Assembly (NCBI GenBank): GCA_900751885.1
Contig: CAADTH010000045.1
Coordinates: forward strand, 163,866 to 227,865
Length of the DNA stretch: 64,000 nt
From: Clostridia bacterium
GTDB lineage: Bacteria > Bacillota > Clostridia > UBA1381
Direction: 5' to 3'
Of the stretch, positions 42,106 to 51,433 are shown piece by piece; within the stretch, counting starts at the first letter, position 1; every line of letters begins with the position of its first letter. The position numbers and the translations under genes are program-made. The notes beneath the pieces are model-generated. The model was given only the letters and a program-made list of their open reading frames with translations, was not told where the DNA came from and searched no databases.

Positions 42106-43590
42106 TTATTCACTCAAACAGATTTTTTTCCATGTCTCATACGCCGCATCCCATTCGTCTGAATTTTGCGGCTCATAGCGCGTGATATCAAAGGAGTTTT
42201 TGACGACCTCCCGTCCCTCATTCAAATCCTTGATTGCTCCCATCGCCATCGCCTGCACGACAATGTTTCCAATGCTGGTCGCCTCCACAGGACCTGCCTC
42301 CACCACACGCTTTGTCGCGTTCGCGGTAAACTGGCAAATCATCTTGTCCTTGATGCCGCCGCCTACGATATTGACCACATTGTATTTGTTTCCCGTCACG
42401 TCCTCCATCCCCTCGATGGTATAGCGGTAACGGAACGCCAGGCTCTGGGCAATACAGCGAATCACCTCTCCAATCGTCTCCGGCACTTTTTGCCCTGTCC
42501 TTTGGCAGTACTCACGGATGCGCTTCGGCATATCTCCAGGTGTCTGGAATGCGTGGTAATCCGGGTCAATCAGGCTCGCAAACGGCTCTGCCGCGTTTGC
42601 CTGGCGCTCCAGCTCGTCAAAGCTCAGACTCTTTCCCTCTCTCGCCCACTGCCGCTTAGACTCCTGAATCAGCCAAAGTCCCATGATGTTTTTGAGGAAG
42701 CGAATGCTCTTATTTACGCCGCCCTCGTTCGTGAAATTGTATTCCATCGCCTTTTTGGATACATTCGGCTCGTCAAGCTCCACACCCATCAGAGACCATG
42801 TGCCGCTCGATATGTAAATGAAGTCCTTTTTGTCCACAACCGGCACAGATGCCACCGCGGAACCTGTGTCATGCGATGCAACCGCAATCACAGGAATTCT
42901 TCCCACGCCGAGCTCCTCGGAAAGCTCTTTTTTCAAAACGCCGACCTGCTCTCCCGGATAGACGATATCCGTAAACATGTCCGTCGGAATGTCGAGCTTT
43001 TTTAGCATACCATACGCCCAATCGTGCTTTTGAGAATCGAACATCTGGGATGTCGACGCCACCGTATACTCTGTCTTTTTCTCTCCTGTCAGGAAGAAGT
43101 TGAATAAATCCGGCATGAAAAGAAGCGTCTTTGCATTCTCCAGCGTCACATCGCCAGAACGCTTTGCCGCAAGCAGCTGAAACACTGTGTTGAACCAGTT
43201 GAACGCAATCCCTGTTGATTCAAAAATTTCTTCCCGCGGCACCTTCTCGAACGCCTGTTCATACATGCCCTCTGTCCGCGTATCACGGTAATGGTATGGA
43301 TTGCCGAGAAGCTGGTCGTTTTTATCGAGAAGTCCATAGTCCACCCCCCAGGTATCAATTCCAATCGCATCGATATCCCTGTCGCCGGAGTTCGCGCACG
43401 CCAAAATCCCCTGCTTGATTTCATGAAACAGTCGGAGCACATCCCAGTACAGGCTTCCATTGACCAATACCGGGTCATTCGAAAAGCGGTGCTTTTCTTC
43501 CAGTGTCAGCTTCTCCCCATCAAACTTTGCCAGCATCGCACGCCCAGAGGATGCTCCAAAATCGAACGCCAAAAATTTGTATGTCTTCAT
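42106..43590 (-). CDS. rhaB: L-rhamnulokinase
   Basis: Phosphorylates L-rhamnulose at C1. 494 residues of the FGGY kinase family with 'AFDFGASSGRAMLAKFD', 'GIDTWGVDYGLLDKN', 'VASHDTGSAVASVPV' and 'NVVNIVGGGIKDKMICQ'. Its own strong promoter and terminator isolate it. RhaA is at 19.4 kb on the other strand. Confidence 0.95.
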   Translation of the reverse strand: MKTYKFLAFDFGASSGRAMLAKFDGEKLTLEEKHRFSNDPVLVNGSLYWDVLRLFHEIKQGILACANSGDRDIDAIGIDTWGVDYGLLDKNDQLLGNPYHYRDTRTEGMYEQAFEKVPREEIFESTGIAFNWFNTVFQLLAAKRSGDVTLENAKTLLFMPDLFNFFLTGEKKTEYTVASTSQMFDSQKHDWAYGMLKKLDIPTDMFTDIVYPGEQVGVLKKELSEELGVGRIPVIAVASHDTGSAVASVPVVDKKDFIYISSGTWSLMGVELDEPNVSKKAMEYNFTNEGGVNKSIRFLKNIMGLWLIQESKRQWAREGKSLSFDELERQANAAEPFASLIDPDYHAFQTPGDMPKRIREYCQRTGQKVPETIGEVIRCIAQSLAFRYRYTIEGMEDVTGNKYNVVNIVGGGIKDKMICQFTANATKRVVEAGPVEATSIGNIVVQAMAMGAIKDLNEGREVVKNSFDITRYEPQNSDEWDAAYETWKKICLSE

Positions 43591-43633
43591 GCTTTTCCTC
43601 TCCTATTTCCGTTTGAAAATTTTTCATAAAAAT

Positions 43634-43662
43634 ATTATATCGGATATCCATCCTATTGTCAA
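43634..43662 (-). promoter_or_regulatory. Consensus promoter of rhaB
   Basis: TTGACA and TATAAT with a 17-base spacer on the minus strand. The spacer contains the palindrome GGATATCC, a possible operator. Confidence 0.8.
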
Positions 43663-43703
43663 TCTACACAAACACATAGGCATGGGAAAGTCGAATATCA
43701 TGC

Positions 43704-44027
43704 CTACCCGACAAGCAGGAGATACAAAAGCGTGCCTCCGGCTATGCTCAAAAGCATATTTCTCTTCCATACATGTAAAAGCACAATCACAAAAATTGAA
43801 ATCCCCTCCGGCAGTCCATGCGTTCCCGAAGCAATCGACACATCCTTCAGGGAATACACCACCAAAAGTCCCATCACCGCATACGGAAGCACTGTCCCCA
43901 AATAGATCACCATCTGCGGCGGGCGTTTTCCTTCAGGGAACAGAAAAAACGGAAGAAACCGCGTCAGCATGGTCGCCAGCACCACCACGCCAATGACTAT
44001 CACACTTTGCCAAACCGTCATGCTCAT
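43704..44027 (-). CDS. azlD: Branched-chain amino acid exporter subunit AzlD
   Basis: 107 residues, four hydrophobic helices, with 'VLATMLTRFLPFFLFPEGKR' and 'TVLPYAVMGLLVVYSLKD', the AzlD pattern. The ATG overlaps the azlC stop by four bases, and GGGAGG lies ten bases upstream. Confidence 0.9.
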   Translation of the reverse strand: MSMTVWQSVIVIGVVVLATMLTRFLPFFLFPEGKRPPQMVIYLGTVLPYAVMGLLVVYSLKDVSIASGTHGLPEGISIFVIVLLHVWKRNMLLSIAGGTLLYLLLVG

Positions 44028-44716
44028 CTCTTTTTTTCCTCCCATCCCTTCATCAAAAGACACCCCAGCACCATACATCCCATCGCAGGGATAATAAACC
44101 GCTGCCTTCCAAATACAATCAAGCACACAACCGATACCACGATTCCCAGAATCGCCGGCTTGCGCCCTCCCTTGTCCATCCATTGGTCGACAAACATCAC
44201 CACAAACAGCGCAGTCAGCACAAACTCGACTCCCTTTATCTGTATGCGCACCATCCTTCCAAGCACTGCTCCGATTGCCGCACTGAGAACCCAGTACCCT
44301 TGATTCAAGAGCGTTACAAAAAAGAAATACCATCCCCTGTCCACTCCCTCCGGAACCGCCATAGTACAGTTGATGGAAAACGATTCATCGCACATTCCAA
44401 AAATCAAATACCACTTTTTCTTTCCTGTCCCACGAAATTTTTCGAGCATTGATATTCCATAAAATAAATGCCGCGCGTTGACCATAAGCGCCAGCAAAAA
44501 AGCAGACAATGGCTGGAACGCAGACAATAGCAAATCAACCGTCACAAATTCCATAGAACCGGCAAAAATCAGTGCGCTCATCAAAATCGGATATCCAATC
44601 GGAAACCCCTTGCTCGTCATCAGAAATCCATATGACATTCCAAGGCAGGCAAATCCCATCATAATCGGAATTGTCTGCGGAACTGCCGCCTTTAGCGCGT
44701 CTATCTTTTGTTTCAT
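44024..44716 (-). CDS. azlC: Branched-chain amino acid exporter AzlC
   Basis: 230 residues, membrane protein with 'AAVPQTIPIMMGFACLGMSY', 'LMSALIFAGSMEFVTVDLL' and 'MVNARHLFYGISMLEKFRG', diagnostic for AzlC. With AzlD it exports branched-chain amino acids. Confidence 0.93.
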   Translation of the reverse strand: MKQKIDALKAAVPQTIPIMMGFACLGMSYGFLMTSKGFPIGYPILMSALIFAGSMEFVTVDLLLSAFQPLSAFLLALMVNARHLFYGISMLEKFRGTGKKKWYLIFGMCDESFSINCTMAVPEGVDRGWYFFFVTLLNQGYWVLSAAIGAVLGRMVRIQIKGVEFVLTALFVVMFVDQWMDKGGRKPAILGIVVSVVCLIVFGRQRFIIPAMGCMVLGCLLMKGWEEKKR

Positions 44717-44740
44717 CCCTTCCCCCTTTCAAACAAACGA

Positions 44741-44778
44741 AAACCCTCCGCTATCTGAATAGCGGAAGGCTTTTTTTA
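44741..44778 (-). terminator. Terminator of the GerMN gene
   Basis: CCTCCGCTAT/ATAGCGGAAGG stem followed by T7/A-run, overlapping the stop region. Confidence 0.87.
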
Positions 44779-45762
44779 ATTCTCGTCCGGCTGGATATTC
44801 TCTTCTATCTGTGTTTTTTGCGGCTCTTGTTCTCCAATGATATGATTGTTTCTTGTAAACGGCTCACTGAATCCAAACTGTCCGAAGGTATCCGTCTTTT
44901 TCCCATCAATCAAAAACTGCACAGAATTGATATTCGGAAGCTCTGTCAGAGAGTTGACAATGGAATACACCGCAAGCTGTTCCTTGTTGGCATTGCCTGA
45001 ATTTTTATCCAAGAAGCTTGCCTTGAGATTCACAAAGCAAATTCCTTCCTTTGTCTCCACCGAAATCACCGTGGTATCCGCCGAAAGCGTTGGAAGCAGC
45101 TCTTTGCCGACAGGCCCCTTAATCAGCTCATTGACCACATACTGCTCAATCGGCTGTTTGTCCGTCCGCTTCACCGACCGAACCTCCTCCCTGAGCTTCA
45201 AGCCCTCCTTGTCCGCAAAATACAGTGTGACATTCTGCTTTTCCGTGCTGTTCGTGTCAGTGGCAAGATTGATGTCGTCATCCGACAGGAAATCAATCTG
45301 ATTTCCCCCCGGCTCTGTGATTGCATCCCCGTCCACCGTCACCTTCACTCTCGATACTCCCTGCACCGAACACAGCGATTTTACCACCGCGTACGTTGCC
45401 AGAATATCCTGCGTGGACTCCCCTGTCAAATATTCATCCGAAAAATCAATCATAATGTCCGCACCATTCCATTTGATGGAGTTCACACGCGTGCGCTTGT
45501 CTAAAATCCGCATCCGCTTCGAGTCGGATGGTCCCTTGATTAAATTTTGTATCACAAGATTGGGAAGCTCATTGATGTTTTTATAGGACAGCTCTTTTTT
45601 CTCCTCCACAATCGTGTTGTGCTGTTCATTTAAAAAATATAAGCTCACCTGAGTCTTTTTTTCATCTGTATCATCTGTTGTATTTCGCATGACCAAAAGC
45701 ACACTGGCTATCGCCACAACCACAAGCAGTGCTATGGCCAGAAGCACTTTATATCTTTTCAT
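44776..45762 (-). CDS. Membrane-anchored protein with two GerMN domains
   Basis: 328 residues: an N-terminal membrane helix ('VLLAIALLVVVAIASVLLVM') and two GerMN repeats, each with 'VSLYFLNEQ' or 'VTLYFADKE', 'NLVIQNLIKGP' or 'QYVVNELIKGP', and a C-terminal 'VTVDG'/'FLIDGKK'. GerM is involved in germination and sporulation. It lies downstream of a sensor kinase operon and is probably regulated with it. The ATG at 45762 follows GGGGGA. Confidence 0.9.
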   Translation of the reverse strand: MKRYKVLLAIALLVVVAIASVLLVMRNTTDDTDEKKTQVSLYFLNEQHNTIVEEKKELSYKNINELPNLVIQNLIKGPSDSKRMRILDKRTRVNSIKWNGADIMIDFSDEYLTGESTQDILATYAVVKSLCSVQGVSRVKVTVDGDAITEPGGNQIDFLSDDDINLATDTNSTEKQNVTLYFADKEGLKLREEVRSVKRTDKQPIEQYVVNELIKGPVGKELLPTLSADTTVISVETKEGICFVNLKASFLDKNSGNANKEQLAVYSIVNSLTELPNINSVQFLIDGKKTDTFGQFGFSEPFTRNNHIIGEQEPQKTQIEENIQPDEN

Positions 45763-45880
45763 GTTGAAATCCCCCGTTACTCCTGCAAATTTTGCCAAAC
45801 CTCATTTTGTTTCATTCTATCATAATTATATAGGAGAAAGTTTACAAAGTTATTACATTTGCATAAATTCTTTGTTGCCT

Positions 45881-47296
45881 TTATTTCCCGATGTATGGCA
45901 AAACAATCAGGAATGTACTGCCCTTACCCTCTTCACACACTACCTCTATTTTTCCGCCGTGCATTGCGACCGCTTCCTTCGCAATCGCAAGCCCCAGTCC
46001 TGTACCGCCCGTATCGCGCGCCCTCGAGTCGTCCAGACGGTAAAACCGCTCGAAGATTCTATCCTTTTCACTCTCCGGAATTCCGGGACCGCTGTCCTCG
46101 ACCTTGATGACAATTGTCTCGTTGTTGACATACAGTCCAATCTTGACAAATCCGCCCTCCGGCGTGTATTTGATTGCGTTGTCCATGATATTATACACCG
46201 CTTCCCAAATCTTATCACGGTCTAACAGCATCGGATGCGTAAAGTCCGGCGTAAATTCTGTATAAATCACAATGCTTTTGCTGTTTGCCACAGGTGTCAG
46301 CTTTTTGATGATGCCGTTTAACAGCTGTACCAAATCAACCGTCTCAAACTTTGTCTCCGTCTTTCCTGAATCTAGCCTTGTGAGCACCAAAAGCCGCTCG
46401 ACGATTCTCGACAGCCGGTCTACCTCGTCGCTCAAATCCCCCAAAAATTCCTTGAGCATCTCAGGGTCAGGGCTGTCCATGCTCACAATGCTGTCACACA
46501 ATAGCTTGATGGTCGCAAGCGGCGTCTTGAGCTCATGCGACGCGTCTGAGACAAATTTTCTGCGCTTTTCTTCAATCTGCTCCAGCTCCTCGCACATGTA
46601 GTTCATCGTCTCTGCCATCTGCGCAAGCTCCGTATGCCCCCGTACCGTCACGCGCTTGCTGAAGTTTCCTTTGGATATTTCCTTTGCCACACTGATAAAT
46701 TCATCAATTGGAGATGTTACAATATATGACATTCCCAGGCTCAACATACCTACCAATATGCTGATGAGCGCGGAGAACACGAACAGGCTTGTCTTGATAT
46801 ATCCAATCGTCGTGTCGATTCCGTCGAGGGAGGATGTCAAATACACCGCGCCGGCAACGGTGTCTTTCTGCTTGATTGGCACAGACACCGACATCATATT
46901 GACAGAGTCCGCATTGCTTTTTTCCTTATGTACACTGTTCGCCTGCTCGCCGTTTAAAGAAATCTTCAAAATATCGCGCATAAAGATTTTCCCCATCAGC
47001 TCAGATTCCTTATTGCTGTCGAACATCACCTTGTACGCAGGGTCCACCACCACTCCGCGGATGCTGGTTCCGGCAAGCGTCCGCACGATTCGGTCCTCGA
47101 TGCCGGCGTTTTGCACGCCGAAATCCGGCGCAATCGTGTCCGCAATGATGTTCGCCTTCGCAAACATATCGACTCGCTCCCGGTCATACAGACTTTCCTG
47201 AAGCACACTTAAAATATAAATACTCATCAGGACAAGCGTAATCAAAATCACAATAAAATAGGTTCCAATCATTTTCCACCGCATGGAGGAAAACAT
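45881..47296 (-). CDS. Sensor histidine kinase (WalK/PhoR-like)
   Basis: 471 residues: two membrane helices (about 11-32 and 169-192) around an extracytoplasmic sensor, HAMP (193-245), HisKA with the phospho-accepting His254 in 'DASHELKTPLATIK', and HATPase with 'DNAIKYTPEGGFVKIG', 'VEDSGPGIPESEKDRIFERF' and 'GTGLGLAIAKE'. It is four bases downstream of its response regulator. Confidence 0.94.
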   Translation of the reverse strand: MFSSMRWKMIGTYFIVILITLVLMSIYILSVLQESLYDRERVDMFAKANIIADTIAPDFGVQNAGIEDRIVRTLAGTSIRGVVVDPAYKVMFDSNKESELMGKIFMRDILKISLNGEQANSVHKEKSNADSVNMMSVSVPIKQKDTVAGAVYLTSSLDGIDTTIGYIKTSLFVFSALISILVGMLSLGMSYIVTSPIDEFISVAKEISKGNFSKRVTVRGHTELAQMAETMNYMCEELEQIEEKRRKFVSDASHELKTPLATIKLLCDSIVSMDSPDPEMLKEFLGDLSDEVDRLSRIVERLLVLTRLDSGKTETKFETVDLVQLLNGIIKKLTPVANSKSIVIYTEFTPDFTHPMLLDRDKIWEAVYNIMDNAIKYTPEGGFVKIGLYVNNETIVIKVEDSGPGIPESEKDRIFERFYRLDDSRARDTGGTGLGLAIAKEAVAMHGGKIEVVCEEGKGSTFLIVLPYIGK

Positions 47297-47300
47297 CTTT

Positions 47301-47984
47301 TTAATCTTTTTGATAATAGTAACCCACTCCCCATTTTGTCTTGATGTATGTCGGCTCCTTCGGATTCGGCTCTACCTTCTCCCGAAGCCGTCTGATATGC
47401 ACGTCCACCGTCCGCACGTCCCCCGGATAATCGAATCCCCATGCGATATCCAAAAGATTCTCTCTGGTATACACCTTGCCTGGATTTCTCAAAAACAATT
47501 CCAACAGGTCAAATTCCTTACTTGTCAGCTCAATCGGATTTCCGTCGATAATCACGCGACGGAAATTGTAATCGAGCGTAATGCTCCCTGAGACGATTAC
47601 CTTGTCCTTATCCCCCTTCGGAAGCGGATTCACGCGGCGGAAAATCGCCTTGATTCTGGCTGTGACCTCGCGGATATTAAACGGCTTTGTGATATAGTCG
47701 TCCGCGCCGTACTCCAGCCCCAGTATTTTGTCGATATCCTCGCTTTTCGCTGTCAGCATGATAATCGGCACATTGGAAAACGTCCGAATTTCGCGGCAGA
47801 CAGTCAATCCGTCCACCTTCGGGAGCATTAAGTCGAGCAAAATCAAGTCGATGCTCTCGTCATGCGCCATATGGATTGCCTCTTCCCCGTCAAACGCTGT
47901 CAGAATCGTATATCCCTCCTGCTCGAGGTTATACTTGATTCCCTTCACCAGCAGCTTCTCATCATCAACGACCAATATTTTCAT
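47301..47984 (-). CDS. OmpR-family response regulator (WalR/PhoP-like)
   Basis: 227 residues: receiver with phospho-acceptor Asp51 in 'LILLDLMLPKVDGLT', 'IIMLTAKSEDID' and Lys in 'DDYITKPFN', and a winged-helix DNA-binding domain ending 'YIKTKWGVGYYY'. It overlaps the comEA stop by four bases and precedes the kinase. Confidence 0.95.
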   Translation of the reverse strand: MKILVVDDEKLLVKGIKYNLEQEGYTILTAFDGEEAIHMAHDESIDLILLDLMLPKVDGLTVCREIRTFSNVPIIMLTAKSEDIDKILGLEYGADDYITKPFNIREVTARIKAIFRRVNPLPKGDKDKVIVSGSITLDYNFRRVIIDGNPIELTSKEFDLLELFLRNPGKVYTRENLLDIAWGFDYPGDVRTVDVHIRRLREKVEPNPKEPTYIKTKWGVGYYYQKD

Positions 47985-48406
47985 TGCGCGCCTCCATTTA
48001 CTGTGATTTGATGCTTCATACTTTCAAACTTTTTTATGCCGATGCCCGAAACCTTCATAATATCCTCTATGGTCTGAAACTCACCGTGCTCCTCACGGTA
48101 AGCGGCAATTCTCTCTGCTGTCTTTTCTCCGACTCCATAAATTTCGTCGAGCTTTCGCACATCCGCCGTGTTGATATTGATTTTCCCGCTTTCCTTGTAT
48201 TCGCCGTCTGCCCCCTCTTCTCCTTTATTTTCTTCCAAATCGGCGCTGGGAGAGGGCGTATCTGTCAACGCGACAGCCGCCTGTGTATTCTCAGGCACAA
48301 CCACAAACTCGCTTTTGTCCCGGCTAAGGCGCACCATCGCCAAAACAACAAGCACAACACATCCCAGCGCGAGAACAAATTTCACTGTCCTTTTTTCTAT
48401 TTTTAC
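47981..48406 (-). CDS. ComEA-like helix-hairpin-helix protein
   Basis: 141 residues: N-terminal membrane anchor ('FVLALGCVVLVVLAMVRL'), a low-complexity Ser/Glu/Asp linker and a C-terminal double HhH ('KININTADVRKLDEIYGVGE', 'EDIMKVSGIGIKKFESMK'). ComEA binds DNA for uptake; no other com genes are here. The ATG at 48406 follows GGGGGG. Confidence 0.87.
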   Translation of the reverse strand, partial: VKIEKRTVKFVLALGCVVLVVLAMVRLSRDKSEFVVVPENTQAAVALTDTPSPSADLEENKGEEGADGEYKESGKININTADVRKLDEIYGVGEKTAERIAAYREEHGEFQTIEDIMKVSGIGIKKFESMKHQITVNGGAQ

Positions 48407-48603
48407 CATCCTGCCCCCCTCGAAATACATTTATTTTTCTGAATCAAGCCTTTTTTACCGGCTTCACCCATTTCGACAAAAAAGAATAGATAGAAAACGG
48501 CGAAAATGCCTAAAATTCAAACATAATCGCCGCTTTTTTCTGCTGTTTGTCGTTTGTTTCCCTTTTTAAATCTGCAATACGGCACATCATCGTACTGCAA
48601 AAA

Positions 48604-48921
48604 CTATTTGCTTTGCAGTCCGTCAATATATGCCTTCACCTTTTCCCTGTCCATATCACTTAATTGGCGGTACGTATGCAAGTGGTCCAATTCATCCTCA
48701 GACAAATCACTGCTTTGTATCATCTGCTTTACATTCGACAGCCCAACGAGGTAGTCAAGGGAAATATTAAAGAATTTTGCAATCGCAATCAGCGTTTCTA
48801 AATCTGGTGTTCTTTCACCGATTTCATATGCACTTATCGTAGATTGAGACACATTAATCTTTAGAGCCAAGCCTTCCTGATTAAGCCTTTGTTGTTCTCT
48901 TAATTCTTTCAAACGCAACAC
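48604..48921 (-). CDS. XRE-family transcriptional regulator
   Basis: 105 residues. An N-terminal Cro/CI HTH ('LREQQRLNQEGLALKINVSQ', 'STISAYEIGERTPDLETLI') and a C-terminal acidic helical region ending 'REKVKAYIDGLQSK' that may dimerise. The target is unknown. It lies upstream of comEA on the same strand. Confidence 0.88.
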   Translation of the reverse strand: MLRLKELREQQRLNQEGLALKINVSQSTISAYEIGERTPDLETLIAIAKFFNISLDYLVGLSNVKQMIQSSDLSEDELDHLHTYRQLSDMDREKVKAYIDGLQSK

Positions 48922-49082
48922 ATTACCACCCCTTCAAATATATTTTATCGCAAATCGTCGTAACGAATACCTGTATATGCTATAATGTATATTTGTTATA
49001 CAAGTATTTATTGTTTGATGATTCAAAATTCTATCTTATGTTTCATTGCGTTTTACCCTAATTATTGAAACGAGTTAGTAGG

Positions 49083-49322
49083 AGGATTCCATACGATTCT
49101 ATTATTCTATAGATAACTGGGTGCTTCGCCCCACGTTTCGGGTTTGGTATTCTATTTCACTATGAGTTACCCCAGAGTCCCTTTTCTTGCGTAAGAAAAG
49201 GGATAAAAAGAACGTCTAAGGGGGATATCCCCCTTAGATAACCCCCTTTCAGGCTTGTTCTCTCGCTCTAGCTATTGGTGCAGCATACATGCCGTAATTT
49301 TGAATGGAGCACGATATCACAC
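49083..49322 (-). repeat. Structured intergenic repeat, copy A
   Basis: Read on the minus strand, the head GAGCACGATAT complement and CGGCATGTATGCTG hairpin (49281-49294) are followed by three more hairpins: 49215-49238 (TCTAAGGGGG/CCCCCTTAGA), 49179-49202 (CCCTTTTCTT/AAGAAAAGGG) and 49118-49133 (loop GCGAAGC). It fills most of the 630-base gap between the XRE gene and dacF. No ORF is convincing in it. Confidence 0.72.
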
Positions 49323-49418
49323 ATATTTTAATTTAGAGTACCCTATGTTTATTCTATTAAAAAAGCAAACTCTTCTACCACACTCCCACGCATTTTCCAC
49401 CATTTTTTTATAAATTGA

Positions 49419-49447
49419 TTGCATTATCGACTCTTTTTTTGTATAAT
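49419..49447 (+). promoter_or_regulatory. Promoter for dacF
   Basis: TTGCAT and TATAAT with a 17-base spacer, about 105 bases upstream of the ATG and downstream of copy A. Confidence 0.65.
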
Positions 49448-49552
49448 AAAAAAGATATCATAGAAATGACTTTTGGACTTGCCGCGGCGCGTCAGTCCCT
49501 TTTTGACTGTACACGGCGCCTTATAATATTTGATAGAAAGTTGGAATGACCC

Positions 49553-50854
49553 ATGAACAAAAAAATACTGTTATCCCTCGCTTTGACCCTATTTTTACTG
49601 ATGAATACCTGCATCCCTGCTTTTGCCGAGCAACCAACCGCACCTGAGATAAGCGCACAGGCAGGGATTTTAATGGATTTGAAATCCGGACGCGTCCTCT
49701 ATTCGAAAAACCCCGACGAAAAAATGTATCCGGCGAGCACTACAAAAATTTTGACCGGTATTCTGGCACTTGAAAAAGGGAATCTTTCCGATACTGTGAC
49801 TGCCACCACGGAAGCCATCGCCCCAATCACCCTCGAGGATTCCCATATGGGAATCCTGGTCGGCGAACAGCTTACACTTGAGCAGTTAATCAACGGAATG
49901 CTGATTTACTCTGCCAATGACGCGGCAAATGTCATTGCAGTGCATATCGCAGGAAGTCTTGAAGGCTTTGTCAGCATGATGAATGAAAAGGCACAGGAGC
50001 TCGGCGCCGCGAATTCCCATTTTGCCAATCCGCATGGCTTTCACAACAGCGACCACTACACCACGGCGGCAGACCTTGCCGCAATCACAAAATATGCCAT
50101 GCAGAATGAGAAATTCCGCGAAATTGTTTCGACAGCACGCTATACGATTCCTCCGACGAATAAATATAAAACCGAGCGGATTTTAACCTCCACCAACCAT
50201 CTCATCAGCCGCTACCGCAATCCGGCCTACTTCTATGCGCCGGCAATCGGGATCAAAACAGGATATACCTCTCAAGCCGGAAACTGTCTGGTTGCCGCCG
50301 CAAAAAAAGGAGATACCGAGTTTGTCTCTGTCCTGTTAAAATGCTCGAATACCAAAGAATCCTGCACCTTTACCGACACTAAGGCGCTGTTTGAATACGG
50401 CTTTAAAAACTATTCCTATCAGACCATCACCGCGCCTGGCGATGTTCTTTCCAACACCAAAGTGTTCGGCGCAAAAAACAAGGTCGGTCTTGCCCTCACA
50501 CCTGAAACAGAGGTCGCGGCACTCCTGCCTGTTGGCATTGACCTTCAATCGGAAGTCACTCCATCTGTCACGCTGAATTCTTCCATCAAGGCACCGATTG
50601 CCAAGGGACAATCGCTCGGGAGCGTTTCCTACACCTATCAGGGCGAGACGCTCGGCACCTGTACCCTTGTCGCGGCAAACGACGTAGCGCGCGACAATAT
50701 TCTCTTTGTCCTCTCGATTCTCAAGCTGATTGTCACAAGTCCCTTCTTCTGGATTGGTGTTGTCATCCTTGCGGCAATCATCATCTTTTTCACCGTCCGA
50801 AAAAGAAAACGCAGAAATAGCCGCCGTTCCCGCCTGACCTCCTATCGAAGATAA
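49553..50854 (+). CDS. dacF: D-alanyl-D-alanine carboxypeptidase (DacF/PBP5 type)
   Basis: Trims peptidoglycan pentapeptides; secreted and membrane-attached. 433 residues: signal peptide cleaved near 'AFA' (residue 25), catalytic serine in 'ASTTKIL' (Ser62), 'YSANDAAN' (SxN at 120-122), 'IGIKTGYTS' (KTG at 235-237), a C-terminal PBP5-like beta domain, a membrane helix at about 395-418 and a basic tail. DacF specificity is inferred. Flanked by divergent repeat copies A and B. Confidence 0.92.
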   Translation: MNKKILLSLALTLFLLMNTCIPAFAEQPTAPEISAQAGILMDLKSGRVLYSKNPDEKMYPASTTKILTGILALEKGNLSDTVTATTEAIAPITLEDSHMGILVGEQLTLEQLINGMLIYSANDAANVIAVHIAGSLEGFVSMMNEKAQELGAANSHFANPHGFHNSDHYTTAADLAAITKYAMQNEKFREIVSTARYTIPPTNKYKTERILTSTNHLISRYRNPAYFYAPAIGIKTGYTSQAGNCLVAAAKKGDTEFVSVLLKCSNTKESCTFTDTKALFEYGFKNYSYQTITAPGDVLSNTKVFGAKNKVGLALTPETEVAALLPVGIDLQSEVTPSVTLNSSIKAPIAKGQSLGSVSYTYQGETLGTCTLVAANDVARDNILFVLSILKLIVTSPFFWIGVVILAAIIIFFTVRKRKRRNSRRSRLTSYRR

Positions 50855-50888
50855 GCATACGAGGTTCCATTCTATCCTAAGTTAAAAT

Positions 50889-51110
50889 GCGTGTGATATC
50901 GTGCTCCATCCAAAATTACGGCATGTATGCCGCACCAAAAGAATAAGCGACAGAATCGGTTGGAGAGGTTTTTTAAGGGGATACTCCCCTTAAATGGCAT
51001 TTTGGGTACTTTGCTGCCGTAGGCAAAGTACCTCGGGATGAATCAAGCTTCAATAGAAACGATACTATCAGCAAGGGCGAAGCGCCTGCTCTCTAGAGCA
51101 TAATAGAACA
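50889..51110 (+). repeat. Structured intergenic repeat, copy B
   Basis: Begins GTGTGATATCGTGCTCCATC and contains hairpins at 50919-50932, 50972-50994 (TTTAAGGGG/CCCCTTAAA), 51005-51032 (GGTACTTTGC/GCAAAGTACC) and 51070-51090 (loop GCGAAGC). It starts 35 bases after dacF and ends near the hfq terminator. Confidence 0.75.
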
Positions 51111-51166
51111 TTACTACAAGGAATGGTAGAATATAAGTGTAAGTGCAATAGGATAGCCACAATAAA

Positions 51167-51206
51167 TAAAAGGACCGCTGAGACAACTATCTCAGCGGTC
51201 CTTTTA
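51167..51206 (-). terminator. Terminator of the mutS-mutL-miaA-hfq operon
   Basis: A 17-bp perfect stem TAAAAGGACCGCTGAGA with complement and a six-base loop, just after hfq. Confidence 0.92.
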
Positions 51207-51209
51207 CTA

Positions 51210-51422
51210 TTATGCCGTCGCGCCCTTTTTCACAGTGGAAATTGCATGCTTGTAGATGAGCTGTTCTTTTCTGTCGACCTCCATCAATACAGTAAAGCTG
51301 TCAAATCCTTTCACAATGCCGCTAAACTGAAAGCCGTTCATCAAATATACTGTGATTGCCGAGCCATCCTTTCTCACAGTGTTCAAAAAAATATCCTGCA
51401 GGTTGATTGGTGCTTTTTCCAT
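51210..51422 (-). CDS. hfq: RNA chaperone Hfq
   Basis: 70 residues: Sm1 'NLQDIFLNTVRKDGSAITVY' and Sm2 'KHAISTV' (the conserved [YF]KHA). Hfq forms hexamers that pair small RNAs with mRNAs. Its place after miaA is the common order. The ATG at 51422 follows GGGGAG. Confidence 0.96.
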   Translation of the reverse strand: MEKAPINLQDIFLNTVRKDGSAITVYLMNGFQFSGIVKGFDSFTVLMEVDRKEQLIYKHAISTVKKGATA

Positions 51423-51433
51423 GAAACTCTCCC

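Noticed and set aside
43818..44303. 161-residue plus-strand frame
   Set aside because: Shadow of azlC/azlD, His/Arg-rich and without an SD.
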